Source: Palaemon carinicauda (lineage: Eukaryota > Arthropoda > Malacostraca > Decapoda > Palaemonidae). Taken from it: a stretch of DNA of 64,000 bases. Position numbers and translations under genes: made by a program. The notes under the pieces were generated by a model that worked only from the letters and a program-made list of their open reading frames with translations, was not told where the DNA came from and searched no databases. Below are positions 27,225 to 40,324 of this stretch, in pieces (the stretch's first letter is position 1; each line of letters opens with the position of its first letter). Location: NCBI RefSeq assembly GCF_036898095.1, contig NC_090729.1:83376939-83440938 (forward strand), written 5' to 3'.

Positions 27225-27266
27225 CACGTGGTTATTATAAATGAATATATATCACAAGCACACTTG
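27225..27266. promoter_or_regulatory. Paired E-box-like sites with a 30-bp AT-rich spacer
   Basis: A first hexamer CACGTG and a second CACTTG (CACGTG in most monomers) are separated by exactly 30 bp containing TTATTATAA and GAATATATATC. CACGTG is the palindromic E-box bound by bHLH proteins of the MYC/MAX/USF type. The first site also occurs as CACATG, CACTTG and CAATTG; the second as CACTTG, CAGGTG and CACATG. All of these still fit CANNTG, but other copies (AACGTG, CACAAG, CTCTTG, TACGTG) do not. Binding is unproven. Confidence 0.4.
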
Positions 27267-29808
27267 ATTTCAATCAATGTAAATATCACCCACGAATGGC
27301 ATTTGATACCGAATTCTATCTTGGGAATATACATCCACTTGGAATTCATTTTATGGTAACAGCTTTTGGTCGGGTGGAGATTCGAACCCCCACCTGTTCG
27401 GCTGGAAACCAAGCCTGCAGTAACCATACTGACTGAGATATCAAGAGAGATAAAAGTTTATGACAAGTCCTCGTACATATTCCTGTCAAATTCAGGAATC
27501 TATTCATACACTTGAAATAAACCCATCTCCACCATGATAGCTGAATCGTAAGTTTTGCAACACATGGTTATTATAAATGAATATATATCACAAGCACACG
27601 TGATTTCAATCAATGTAAATATTACCCAAGAATTGCATTTAATACCGAATTCTATCTTGGGAATATATATCCACTTAGAATACATTTTATGGTACCAGCC
27701 TCTAGCCGGGTGGAGATTCGAACCCCCACCTGTTCGGCTGGAAACCATGCCTGCAGTAACCATACCGACTGAGCTATCAAGAGAGATTAGAGTTTATGAC
27801 AAGTCCTCTTACATATTCCTGTCGAATTCAGGAATCTATTCGTACACTCGAAATAAACCCATCTCCACCATGATAGCTGAATCCTAAGTTTTGCAACACG
27901 TGGTTTTTATAAATGAATATATATCACAAGCACACGTGATTTCAATCAATGTAAATATCACCCACGAATGTAAATTAATACCGAATTCTATCTTGGGAAT
28001 ATACATCCACTTGGAATTCATTTTATGGTAATAGCTTCTGGCCGGGTGGAGATTCGAACCCCAACCTGTTCGGCTGGAAACCATGCCTGCAGTAACCATA
28101 CCGACTGAGTTATCAAGAGAGATAAAAGTTTATGACAAGTCCTCTTACATATTCTTGCCGAATTCAGGAATCTATTCATACACTTGAAATAAACCCATCT
28201 CCACTATGATAGCTGAATCGTAAGTTTTGCAATTCTTGGTTATTATAAATGAATATATATCACAAGCACACATGATTTCAATCAATGTTAATATAACCTA
28301 AGAATGGCATTTAATACTGAATTCTATCTTGTGAATATACATCCACTTGGAATTCATTTTCTGGTAACTGCTTTTGGCCTGGTGGAGATTCGAACCCCCA
28401 CCTGTTCGGCTGTAAACAATGACTGCAGTAACCATACCGACTGAGCTATCAAGATTAAAGTTTATGACAAGTTCTCGTACATATTCCTGTCGAATTCAGG
28501 AATCTATTCATACACTTGAAATAAACCCATCTCCACCATAATTGCTGAATCCTAAGTTTTGCAACACGTGGTTATTATAAATGAATATACATCACAAGCA
28601 CACGTGATTTCAATCAATGTAAATATCACCCACGAATGGAAATTAATACCGAATTCTATTTTGGGGATATACATCCACTTGGAATTCATTTTATGGTAAC
28701 GGCTACTATCCTGGTGGAGATTCAAACCTCCACCTGTTCAGCTGGAAACCATACCTGCAGTAACCATACCGACTGAGCTATCAAGAGAGATTAGAGTTTA
28801 TGACAAGTCCTCTTACATATTCCTGTCGAATTCAGGAACCTATTCATACACTTAAAATTAAACCATATCCAACATGATAGCTGAATCGTAAGATTTGCAA
28901 CACTTGGTTATTAAAAATGAATATATATAACAAGCACACGTGATTCCAATCAATGTAAATATCACCTAAGAATGGCATTTAATACTGAATTTTATCTTGT
29001 GAATATACATCCAATTGGAATTCATTTTATGGTAACAGCTTCTGGCCGGGTGGAGATTCAAGCCCCCACCTGTTCGGCTGGAAACCAAGCCTGCAGTAAC
29101 CATACTGACTGATCTATCAAGATAGATTGAAGTTTATGACAAATCCTCGTATATATTCCTGTCGAATTCAGGAATCTATTCGTACACTTGAAATAAACCC
29201 ATCTCCACCATGATAGCTGAATCGTAAGTTTTTCAACACTTGGTTATTATAAATTAATATATATCACAAGCACACGTGATTTCAATCAATGTAAATATCA
29301 CCTACGAATGGCATTTAATACTGAATTCTATTTTGTGAATATACATCCAGTTGGAATTAATTTTATGGTAACAGCTTCTGGCCTGGTGGAGATTCGAACC
29401 CCCACTTGTTCGGCTATAAACAATGACTGCAGTAACCATACCGACCGAGCTATCAAGATTAAAGTTTATGACAAGTCCTCGTACATATTCCTATTGAATT
29501 CAGGAATTTATTCGTACACTTGAAATAAACCCATCTCCACCATGATTGCTGAATCGTAAGTTTTGCTACACGTGGTTATTATAAATGAATATATATCACA
29601 AGCACACAAGATTTCAATCAATTTAAATATCACCCACGAAGGGAAATTAATACCGAATTCTATCTTGGGAATATACATCCACTTGGAATTCATTTTATGG
29701 TAACGGCTACTGTCCTGGTGGAGATTCAAACCTCCACCTGTTCGGCTGGAAACCATGCCTGCAATAACAATACCGACTGAGCTATCAAGAGAGATTAAAG
29801 TTTATGAC

Positions 29809-30032
29809 AAGTCCTCGTACATATTCCTATTGAATTCAGGAATTTATTTGTACACTTGAAAAAAGAATTGGCTTTTAATACCGAATTCTATCTTGGGAAT
29901 ATATATCCACTTGGAATTCATTTTATGGTAACATCTTCTGGCCGGGTGGAGATTCGAACCCCCACCTGTTCGGCTGGAAACCATGCCTGCAGTAACCATA
30001 CCGACTGAGCTATCGAGAGAGATAAAAGTTTA
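29809..30032. repeat. Truncated satellite monomer (224 bp)
   Basis: Near 29865 the sequence goes from CACTTGAAA directly to AAAGAATTGGCTTTTAATACC. A full monomer has about 112 more bases there, including the TAAACCCATC stretch and both E-box-like sites. The phase marks before and after are 224 bp apart in place of 336. The 6034-bp repeat begins at this break, so it is a true rearrangement junction and not simple decay. Confidence 0.85.
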
Positions 30033-33000
30033 TGACAAGTCCTCGTACATATTCCTGTCAAATTCAGGAATCTATTCATACACTTGAAATAAACCCATCT
30101 CCACCATGATAGCTGAATCGTAAGTATTGCAACACGTGGTTATTATAAATGAATATATATCACAAGCACACTTGATTTCAATCAATGTAAATATCACCCA
30201 CGAATGACATTAGATACCGAATTCTATCTTTGGAATATACATCCACTTGGAATTCATTTTATGGTAACAGCTTTAGGTCGGGTGGAGATTCGAACCCCCA
30301 CCTGTTCAGCTGGAAACCAAGCCTGCAGTAACCATACCGACTGAGCTATCAAGAGAGATAAAAGTTTATAACAAGTCCTCGTACATATTCCTGTCAAATT
30401 CAGGAATCTATTCATATACTTGAAATAAACCCATCTCCACCATGATAGCTGAATCGTAAGTTTTGCAACACATGGTTATTATAAATGAATATATATCACA
30501 AGCACACGTGATTCCAATCAATGTAAATATCACCTAAGAATGGCATTTAATACTGAATTCTATCTTGGGAATATACATCCAATTGGAATTCATTTTATGG
30601 TAACAGCTTCTGGCCGGGTGGAAATTCGAGCCCCTACCTGTTCGGCTGGAAACCAAGCCTGCAGTAACCATACTGACTGAGCTATCAAGTTATATTGAAG
30701 TTTATGACAAGTCCTCGTATATATTCCTGTTGAATTCAGGAATCTATTCGTACACTTGAAATAAACCCATCTCCACCACGATAGCTGAATCGTAAGTTTT
30801 TCAACACTTGGTTATTATAAATGGACATATATCACAAGCACACGTGATTTCAATCAATGTAAATATCACCTACGAATGGCATTTAATACTGAATTCTATT
30901 TTGTGAATATATATCCAGTTGGAATTAATTTTATGGTAACAGCTTCTGGACTGGTGGAGATTCGAACCCCCACATGTTCGGCTGTAAACAATGACTGCAG
31001 TAACCATACAGACCGAGCTATCAAGATTAAAGTTTATGACAAGTCCTCGTACATATTACCATTGAATTCAGGAATTTATTTGTACACTCGAAATAAACCC
31101 ATCTCCACCATGATTGCTGAATCGTAAGTTTTGCTACACGTGGCTATTATAAATGAATATATATCACAAGCACACAAGATTTCAATCAATATAAATATCA
31201 CCCACGAATGGAAATTGATACCGAATTCTATCTTGGGAATATACATCCACTTGGAATTCATTTTATGGTAACGGCTACTGTCCTGGTGGAGATTCAAACC
31301 CCCACCTGTTCGGCTGGAAACCATGACTGCAATAACCATACCGACTGAGCTATCAAGAGAGATTAAAGTTTATGACAAGTCCTCGTACATATTCCTATTG
31401 AATTCAGGAATTTATTCGTACACTTGAAATAAACCCATCTCCACCATGATAGCTGAATCATAAGTTTTGCAACACTTGGTTATAATAAAATAATATATAT
31501 ATCACAAGCACACGTGATTTCAATCAATGTAAATATCACCCACGAATGGCATTTGATACCGAATTTTATCTTGGGAATATACATCCACTTGGAATTCATT
31601 TTATGGTAACAGCTTCTGGCCGGGTGGAGATTCGAACCTCCACCTGTTCGGCTGGAAATCAAGCCTGCAGTAACCATACTGACTGAGCTATCAAGAGAGA
31701 TAAAAGTTTATGACAAGTCCTCGTACATATTTCTGTCGAATTCAGGAATCTATTCATACACTTGAAATAAACCCATCTCCACCATGATAGCGGAATCGTA
31801 AGTTTTGCAACACATGGTTATTATTAATGAATATATATCACAAGCACACGTGATTTCAATCAATGTAAATATCACCCAAGAATGGCATTTAATACCGAAT
31901 TCTCTCTTGGGAATATACATCCACTTGGAATTCATTTTATGGTACCAGCCTCTGGCCGGGTGGAGATTCAAACCCCCACCTGCTCGGCTGGAAACCACAC
32001 CTGCAGTAACCATACCGACTGAGCAATCAGGAGAGATTAAAGTTTATGACAAGTTCTTTTACATATTACTGTCGAATTCAGGAATCTATTCGTACAATTA
32101 AAATAAACCCATATCCAACATGATAGTTGAATCGAAAGTTTTGCAACACGTGGTTATTATAAATGTATATATATAAAACGCACACGTGATTTCAATCAAT
32201 GTAAATGTCACCTAAGAATGGCATTTAATACCGAATTGTATCTTGGGAATATACATCCACTTGGAATTCATTTTATGGTAACAGCTTCTGGCCGGGTGGA
32301 GATTCGAACCCCCACCTGTTCGGCTGGAAACCAAGCCTGCAGTAACCATACTGACTGAGCTAAAAAGAGAGATAAAAGTTTATGACAAGTCCTCGTACAT
32401 ATTCCTGTCAAATTCAGGAATCTATTCATACACTTGAAATAAAGCCATCTCCACCATGATAGCTGAATCGTAAGTTTTGCAACACATGGTTATTATGAGT
32501 GAATATATATCACAAGCACACGTGATTTCAATCAATGTAAATATCACCCAAGAATTGCATTTAATACCGAATTCTATCTTGGGAATATATATCCACTTGG
32601 CATTCATTTTATGGTAGCATCCTCTGGCCGGGTGGAGATTCGAACCCCCACCTGTTCGGCTGGAAACCATACCTGCAGTAACCATACTGACTGAGCTATC
32701 AAGAGAGATTAAAGTTTATGACAAGTCCTCGTACATATTCCTGTTGAATTCAGGAATCTATTCGTACACTCGAAATAAAACCATCTCCACCATGATAGCT
32801 GAATCGTAAGTTTTGCAACACGTGGTTTTTAAAAATGAATATATATCACAAGCACACGTGATTTCAATCAATGTAAAAATCACCCACGAATAGAAATTAA
32901 TACCGAATTCTATCTTGGGAATATACATCCACTTGGAATTCATTTTATGGTAACAGCTTCTGGCCGGGTGGAGATTCGAACCCCAACCTGTTCGGCTGGA

Positions 33001-34286
33001 AACCATGCCTGCAGTAACCGTACCGACTGAGCTATCAAGAGAGATAAAAGTTTATGACAAGTCCTCGTACATATTCCTGTCGAATTCAGGAATCTATTCA
33101 TACACTTGAAATAAACCCATCTCCACTATGATAGCTGAATCGTAAGTTTTGCAACTCTTGGTTATTATAAATGAATATATATCACAAGCACACATGATTT
33201 CAATCAATGTTAATATCACCTACGAATGTCATTTAATACCTAATACTATCTTGTGAATATACATCCACTTGGAATTCATTTCATGGTAACAGCTTCTGGC
33301 CGGGTGGAGATTCGAACCCCTACCTGTTCGGCTGTAAACAATGACTGCAGTAACCATACCGACTGAGCTATCAAGAGTAAAGTTTATGACAAGTTCTCGT
33401 ACATATTCCTGTCGAATTCAGGAATCTATTCATACACTTGAAATAAACCCATCTCCAACATGATAGCTGAATCGTAAGTTTTACAACACTTGGTTATTAT
33501 AAATGAATATATATCACAAGCAAACGTGATTTCAATCAATGTAAATATCACCTAAGAATTACATTTATTACCGAATTCTATCTTGTGAATATACATCCAC
33601 TTGGAATTCATTTAAGGGTAACAGCTTCTGGCCTGGTGGATATTCGAACCCCCACCTGTTCGGCTGTAAACAATGGCTGCAGTAACCATACCGACTGAGC
33701 TATCAAGATTAAAGTTTATGACAAGTTCTCGAACATATTCCTGTCGTATTCAGGAATCTATTCATACACTTGAAATAAACCCATCTCCAACATGATAGCT
33801 GAATCGTAAGTTTTGCAACACGTGGTTATTATAAATAAATATATATCACAAGCACAGGTGATTTCAATCAATGTAAATATCACCCACGAATGGCAATTAA
33901 TACTGAATTCTATCTTGGGAATATACATCCACTTGGAATTCAATATATGGTAACATTTTCTGGCCGGATGGAGAGTCGAACCCCCACCTCTTCGGCTGGA
34001 AACCATGCCTGCAATAACCATACCGACTGAGCTATCAAGAGAGATAAAAGTTTATGACAAGTCCTCGTACATATTCCTGTTGAATTCAGGAATCTATTTA
34101 TACACTTTAAATAAACCCTTCTCCACCATGATAGCTGAATCATAAGTTTTGCAACACGTGGTTATTATAAATGATTATATATCACAAGCAAACGTGATTT
34201 CTATCAATGTAAATATTACCCACGAATGGCATTTGATACCGAATTCTATCCTGGGAATATACATCCACTTGGAATTCATTTTATGG
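29871..34286. repeat. Higher-order repeat C, copy 1 (6034-bp spacing, 18 monomers)
   Basis: The run GCTTTTAATACC at 29871 reappears at 35905, and 30876, 31076, 33758 and 33940 reappear at 36910, 37110, 39792 and 39974, all at 6034 bp. Between about 31480 and 32750 the partner has lost one monomer and gained another, so the spacing there is locally 5698. Confidence 0.8.
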
Positions 34287-35904
34287 TAACAGCTTCTGGC
34301 CGGGTGGAGATTCGAACCCCCACCTCTTCGGCTGGAAACCAAGCCTGCAGTAACCATACTGACTGAGCTATCAAGAGAGATAAAAGTTTATGACATGTCC
34401 TGGTACATATTCCTGTCGAATTCAGGAATCTATTCATACACTTGAAATAAACCCATCTCCACCAAGATAGCTGAATCGTAAGTTTTGCAACACATGGTTA
34501 TTATAAATGAATATATATCACAAGCACACGTGATTTCAATCAATGTAAATATCACCCAAGAATTGCATTTAATACCGAATTCTATCTTGGGAATATATAT
34601 CCACTTGGAATTCATTTTATGGTACCAGCCTCTGGCCGGGTGGAGATTCAAACCCCCACCTGTTCGGCTGGAAACCATACCTGCAGTAACCATACCGACT
34701 TAGCTATCAAGAGAGATTAAAGTTTATGAAAAGTCCTCTTACATATTCCTGTCGAATTCAGGAATCTATTCGTACACTTAAAATAAACACATATCCAACA
34801 TGATAGCTGAATCGTAAGCTTTGCAACACGTTGTTATTATAAATGAATATATATAACAAGCACACAAGATTTCAATCAATGTAAATATCACCTAAGAATG
34901 GCATTTAATACCGAATTCTATCTTGGGAATATACATCCACTTGGAATTCATTTTATGGTAACAGCTTCTGGCCGGGTGGAGATTCGAACCCCAACCTGTT
35001 CGGCTGGAAACCATGCCTGCAGTAACCATACCAACTGAGCTATCAAGAGAGATAAAAGTTTATGACAAGTCCTCGTACATATTCTTGCCAAATTCAGGAA
35101 TCTATTCATACACTTGAAATAAACCCATCTCCACTATGATAGCTGAATCGTAAGTTTTGCAACTCTTGGTTATTATAAATGAATATATATCACAAGCACA
35201 CATGATTTCAATCAATGTTAATATCAACTAAGAATGGCATTTAATACCAAATTCTATCTTGTGAATATACATCCACTTGGAATTCATTTTCTGGTAACAG
35301 CTTTTGGCCTGGTGGAGATTCGAACCCCCATCTGTCCGGCTGTAAACAATGACTGCAGTAACCATTCCGACTGAGCTATCAAGATTAAAGTTTATGACAA
35401 TTTCTCGTACATATTCCTGTCGAATTCAGGAATCTATTCATACACTTGAAATAAACCCATCTCCACCATAATTGCTGAATCATAAGTTTTGCAATACGTG
35501 GTTATTATAAATGAATATATATCACAAGCACACGTGATTTCAATCAATGTAAATATCACCCACGAATGTCAATCAATACTGAATTCTATCTTGGGAATAT
35601 ACATCCACTTGGAATTCAATTTATGGTAACATTTTCTGGCCGGGTGGAGATTCAAACCCCCACCTGTTCGGCTGGAAACCATGCCTGCAGTAACCAAACA
35701 GACTGAGTTATCAAGAGATATTAAAGTTTATGACAAGTCCTCGTACATATTCATGTTGAATTCAGGAATCTATTCATACACATTAAATAAACCCATCTCC
35801 ACCATGATAGCTGAATCATAAGTTTTACAACACGTGGTTATTATAAATGCGTATAAATAACAAGCAAACGTGATTTCAATCAATGTAAATATCACCTACG
35901 AATG
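34286..35904. repeat. Monomers between the two C copies, matching 25342-26960
   Basis: These roughly five monomers continue the 8944-bp relation with the 25-27 kb region: 34430 pairs with 25484, and the TGTCAATCAATACTG monomer near 35565 pairs with a copy near 26625. They complete the 18-monomer period between the two C copies. Confidence 0.65.
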
Positions 35905-38900
35905 GCTTTTAATACCGAATTCTATCTTGGGAATATATATCCACTTGGAATTCATTTTATGGTAACATCTTCTGGTCGGGTGGAGATTCGAACCCCCACC
36001 TGTTCGGCTGGAAACTATGCCTGCAGTAACCATACCGACTGAGCTATCGAGAGAGATAAAAGTTTATGACAAGTCCTCGTACATATTCCTGTCAAATTCA
36101 GGAATCTATTCATACACTTGAAATAAACCCATCTCCACCATGATAGCTGAATCGTAAGTTTTGCAACACGTGGTTATTATAAATGAATATATATCACAAG
36201 CACACTTGATTTCAATCAATGTAAATATCACCCACGAATGGCATTTGATACCGAATTCTATCTTTGGAATATACATCCACTTGGAATTCATTTTATGGTA
36301 ACAGCTTTTGGTCGGGTGGAGATTCGAACCCCCACCTGTTCGGCTGGAAACCAAGCCTGCAGTAACCATACCGACTGAGCTATCAAGAGAGATAAAAGTT
36401 TATGACAAGTCCTCGTACATATTCCTGTCAAATTCAGGAATCTATTCATATACTTGAAATAAACCCATCTCCACCATGATAGCTGAATCGTAAGTTTTGC
36501 AACACATGGTTATTATAAATGAATATATATCACAAGCACACGTGATTCCAATCAATGTAAATATCACCTAAGAATGGCATTTAATACTGAATTCTATCTT
36601 GGGAATATACATCCAATTGGAATTCATTTTATGGTAACAGCTTCTGGCCGGGTGGAGATTCGAGCCCCTACCTGTTCGGCTGGAAACCAAGCCTGCAGTA
36701 ACCATACTGACTGAGCTATCAAGTTATATTGAAGTTTATGACAAGTCCTCGTATATATTCCTGTTGAATTCAGGAATCTATTCGTACACTTGAAATAAAC
36801 CCATCTCCACCACGATAGCTGAATCGTAAGTTTTTCAACACTTGGTTATTATAAATGGATATATATCACAAGCACACGTGATTTCAATCAATGTAAATAT
36901 CACCTATGAATGGCATTTAATACTGAATTCTATTTTGTGAATATACATCCAGTTGGAATTAATTTTATGGTAACAGCTTCTGGACTGGTGGAGATTCGAA
37001 CCCCCACATGTTCGGCTGTAAAAAATGACTGCAGTAACCATACAGACCGAGCTATCAAGATTAAAGTTTATGACAAGTCCTCGTACATATTACCATTGAA
37101 TTCAGGAATTTATTTGTACACTCGAAATAAACCCATCTCCACCATGATTGCTGAATCGTAAGTTTTGCTACACGTGGCTATTATAAATGAATATATATCA
37201 CAAGCACACAAGATTTCAATCAATATAAATATCACCCACAAATGGAAATTAATACCGAATTCTATCTTGGGAATATACATCCACTTGGAATTCATTTTAT
37301 GGTAACGGCTACTGTCCTGGTGGAGATTCAAACCCCCACCTGTTCGGCTGGAAACCATGCCTGCAATAACCATACTGACTGAGCTATCAAGAGAGATTAA
37401 AGTTTATGACAAGTCCTCGTACATATTCCTATTGAATTCAGGAATTTATTCGTACACTTGAAATAAACCCATCTCCACCATGATAGCTGAATCATAAGTT
37501 TTGCAACACTTGGTTATTATAAAATAATATATATATCACAAGCACACGTGATTTCAATCAATGTAAATATCACCCAAGAATGGCATTTAATACCGAATTC
37601 TCTCTTGGGAATATACATCCACTTGGAATTCATTTTATGGTACCAGCCTCTGGCCGGGTGGATATTCGAACCCCCACCTGTTCGGCTGGAAACCATACCT
37701 GCAGTAACCATACCGACTGAGCTATCAAGAGAGATTAAAGTTTATGACAAGTCCTTTTACATATTCCTGTCGAATTCAGGAATCTATTCGTACAATTAAA
37801 ATAAACCCATATCCAACATGATAGCTGAATCGTAAGTTTTGCAACACGTGGTTATTATAAATGAATATATATAACAAGCACACATGATTTCAATCAATGT
37901 AAATGTCACCTAAAAATGGCATTTAATACCAAATTCTATCTTGGGAATATACATCCATTTGGAATTCATTTTATGGTAACAGCTTCTGGCCGGGTGGAGA
38001 TTCAAACCCCCACCTGTTCGGCTGGAAACCAAGCCTGCAGTAACCAAACAGACTGGGCTAAAAAGAGAGATAAAAGTTTATGACAAGTCCTCGTACATAT
38101 TCCTGTCGAATTCAGGAATCTATTCGTACACTTAAAATAAAGCCATCTCCACCATGATAGCTGAATCGTAAGTTTTGCAACACATGGTTATTATGAATGA
38201 ATATATATCACAAGCACACGTGATTTCAATCAATGTAAATATCACCCAAGAATGGCATTTGATACCGAATTCTATCTTGGGAATATACATCCAGTTGGAA
38301 TTCTTTTTATGGTACCAGCCTCTGGCCGGGTGGAGATTCGAACCCCCACCTGTTCGGCTGGAAACCATACCTGCAGTAACCATACCGACTGAGCTATCAA
38401 GAGAGATTAAAGTTTATGACAAGTCCTCTTACATATTCCTGTCGAATTCAGGAATCTATTCGTACACCTAAAATAAACCCATATCCAACATGATAGCTGA
38501 ATCGTAAGTTTTGCAACACGTGGTTATTATAAATGAATATATATAACAAGCACACGTGATTTCAATCAATGTAAATATCACCTAAGAATGGCATTAAATA
38601 CCGAATTCTATCTTGGGAATATTCATCCACTTGGAATTCATTTTATGGTAACAGCTTCTGGCCGGGTGGAGATTTGAACCCCCACCTGTTCGGCTGGAAA
38701 CCAAGCCTGCAGTAACCATACTGACTGAGCTATCAAGAGAGATTAAAGTTTATGACAAGTCCTCGTACATATTACTGTTGAATTCAGGAATCTATTCGTA
38801 CACTCAAAATAAACCCATCTCCACCATGATAGCTGAATCGTAAGTTTTGCAACACGTGGTTTTTATAAATGAATATATATCACAAGCACACGTGATTTCA

Positions 38901-40320
38901 ATCAATGTAAATATCACCCACGAATAGAAATTAATACCGAATTCTATCTTGGGAATATACATCCACTTGGAATTCATTTTATGGTAACAGCTTCTGGCCG
39001 GGTGGAGATTCGAACCCCAACCTGTTCGGCTGGAAACCATGCCTGCAGTAACCATACCGACTGAGCTATCAAGAGAGATAAAAGTTTATGACAAGTCCTC
39101 GTACATATTCCTGTCAAATTCAGGAATCTATTCATACACTTGAAATAAACCCATCTCCACTATGATAGCTGAATCGTAAGTTTTGCAACTCTTGGTTATT
39201 ATAAATGAATATATATCACAAGCACACATGATTTCAATCAATGTTAATATCACCTACGAATGTCATTTAATACCTAATACTATCTTGTGAATATACATCC
39301 ACTTGGAATTCATTTCATGGTAACAGCTTCTGGCCGGGTGGAGATTCGAACCCCTACCTGTTCGGCTGTAAACAATGACTGCAGTAACCATACCGACTGA
39401 GCTATCAAGATTAAAGTTTATGACAAGTTCTCGTACATATTCCTGTCGAATTCAGGAATCTATTCATACACTTGAAATAAACTCATCTCCACCATGATAG
39501 CTGAATCATAAGTTTTGCAACACTTGGTTATTATAAATGAATATATATCACAAGCAAACGTGATTTCAATCAATGTAAATATCACCTAAGATTTACATTT
39601 ATTACCGAATTCTATCTTGTGAATATACATCCACTTGGAATTCATTTAAGGGTAACAGCTTCTGGCCTGGTGGATATTCGAACCCCCACCTGTTCGGCTG
39701 TAAACAATGGCTGCAGTAACCATACCGACTGAGCTATCAAGATTAAAGTTTATGACAAGTTCTCGTACATATTCCTGTGGTATTCAGGAATCTATTCATA
39801 CACTTGAAATAAACCCATCTCCAACATGATAGCTGAATCGTAAGTTTTGCAACACGTGGTTATTATAAATAAATATATATCACAAGCAGAGGTGATTTCA
39901 ATCAATGTAAATATCACCCACGAATGGCAATTAATACTGAATTCTCTCTTGGGAATATACATCCACTTGGAATTCAATATATGGTAACATTTTCTGGCCG
40001 GGTGGAGAGTCGAACCCCCACCTCTTCGGCTGGAAACCATGCCTGCAATAACCATACCGACTGAGCTATCAAGAGAGATAAAAGTTTATGACAAGTTCTC
40101 GTACATATTCCTGTTGAATTCAGGAATCTATTCATACACTTTAAATAAACCCTTCTCCACCATGATAGCTGAATCATATGTTTTGCAACACGTGGTTATT
40201 ATAAATGATTATATATCACAAGCACACGTGATTTCAATCAATGTAAATATTACCCACGAATGGCATTTGATACCGAATTCTATCCTGGGAATATACATCC
40301 ACTTGGAATTCATTTTATGG
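35905..40320. repeat. Higher-order repeat C, copy 2
   Basis: This copy follows copy 1 in order except between 37500 and 38800. There a hybrid monomer near 37500-37560 (AAAATAATATATATATCAC joined to a later monomer type) marks a one-monomer deletion, and an extra monomer near 38400-38750 restores the register. The match to copy 1 ends near 40320, where GCTTCTGGCCGGG changes to GCTTTTGGTCGGG. Confidence 0.75.
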
Positions 40321-40324
40321 TAAC

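Larger units (their letters stand above)
27119..27454. repeat. Representative 336-bp satellite monomer
   Basis: This copy is close to the common pattern and serves as a map for the others. In plus-strand order it holds the AGTTTATGACAAG start, a hairpin at 27143-27163, AATAAACCC near 27181, a first E-box-like CACGTG at 27225-27230, an AT-rich spacer, a second site CACTTG at 27261-27266, GAATTC at 27311-27316 and 27342-27347, then the tRNA-like segment with the B-box complement at 27378-27388. Its A box carries a substitution (GAGATA in place of GAGCTA), while the preceding monomer has an intact one. The start chosen for the monomer is arbitrary. Confidence 0.9.
27042..29808. repeat. Mosaic of monomers leading to a truncated copy
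   Basis: Monomers at 27164-27800 match those at 48497-49140, including TATTACCCAAGAATTGC and CCTCTAGCCGGG. Monomers at 28780-29820 match about 21680-22440 and about 49110-50150. The order is not that of a single block, so several rearrangements are likely. There is no gene. Confidence 0.65.

Noticed and set aside
27391..27410. Possible CENP-B box (TTCGGCTGGAAACC)
   Set aside because: It resembles the CENP-B box by eye, but has one extra base between TTCG and GGAAAC and lacks the CGGG core, so it does not fit the essential pattern NTTCGNNNNANNCGGGN. It is part of the tRNA-like segment.
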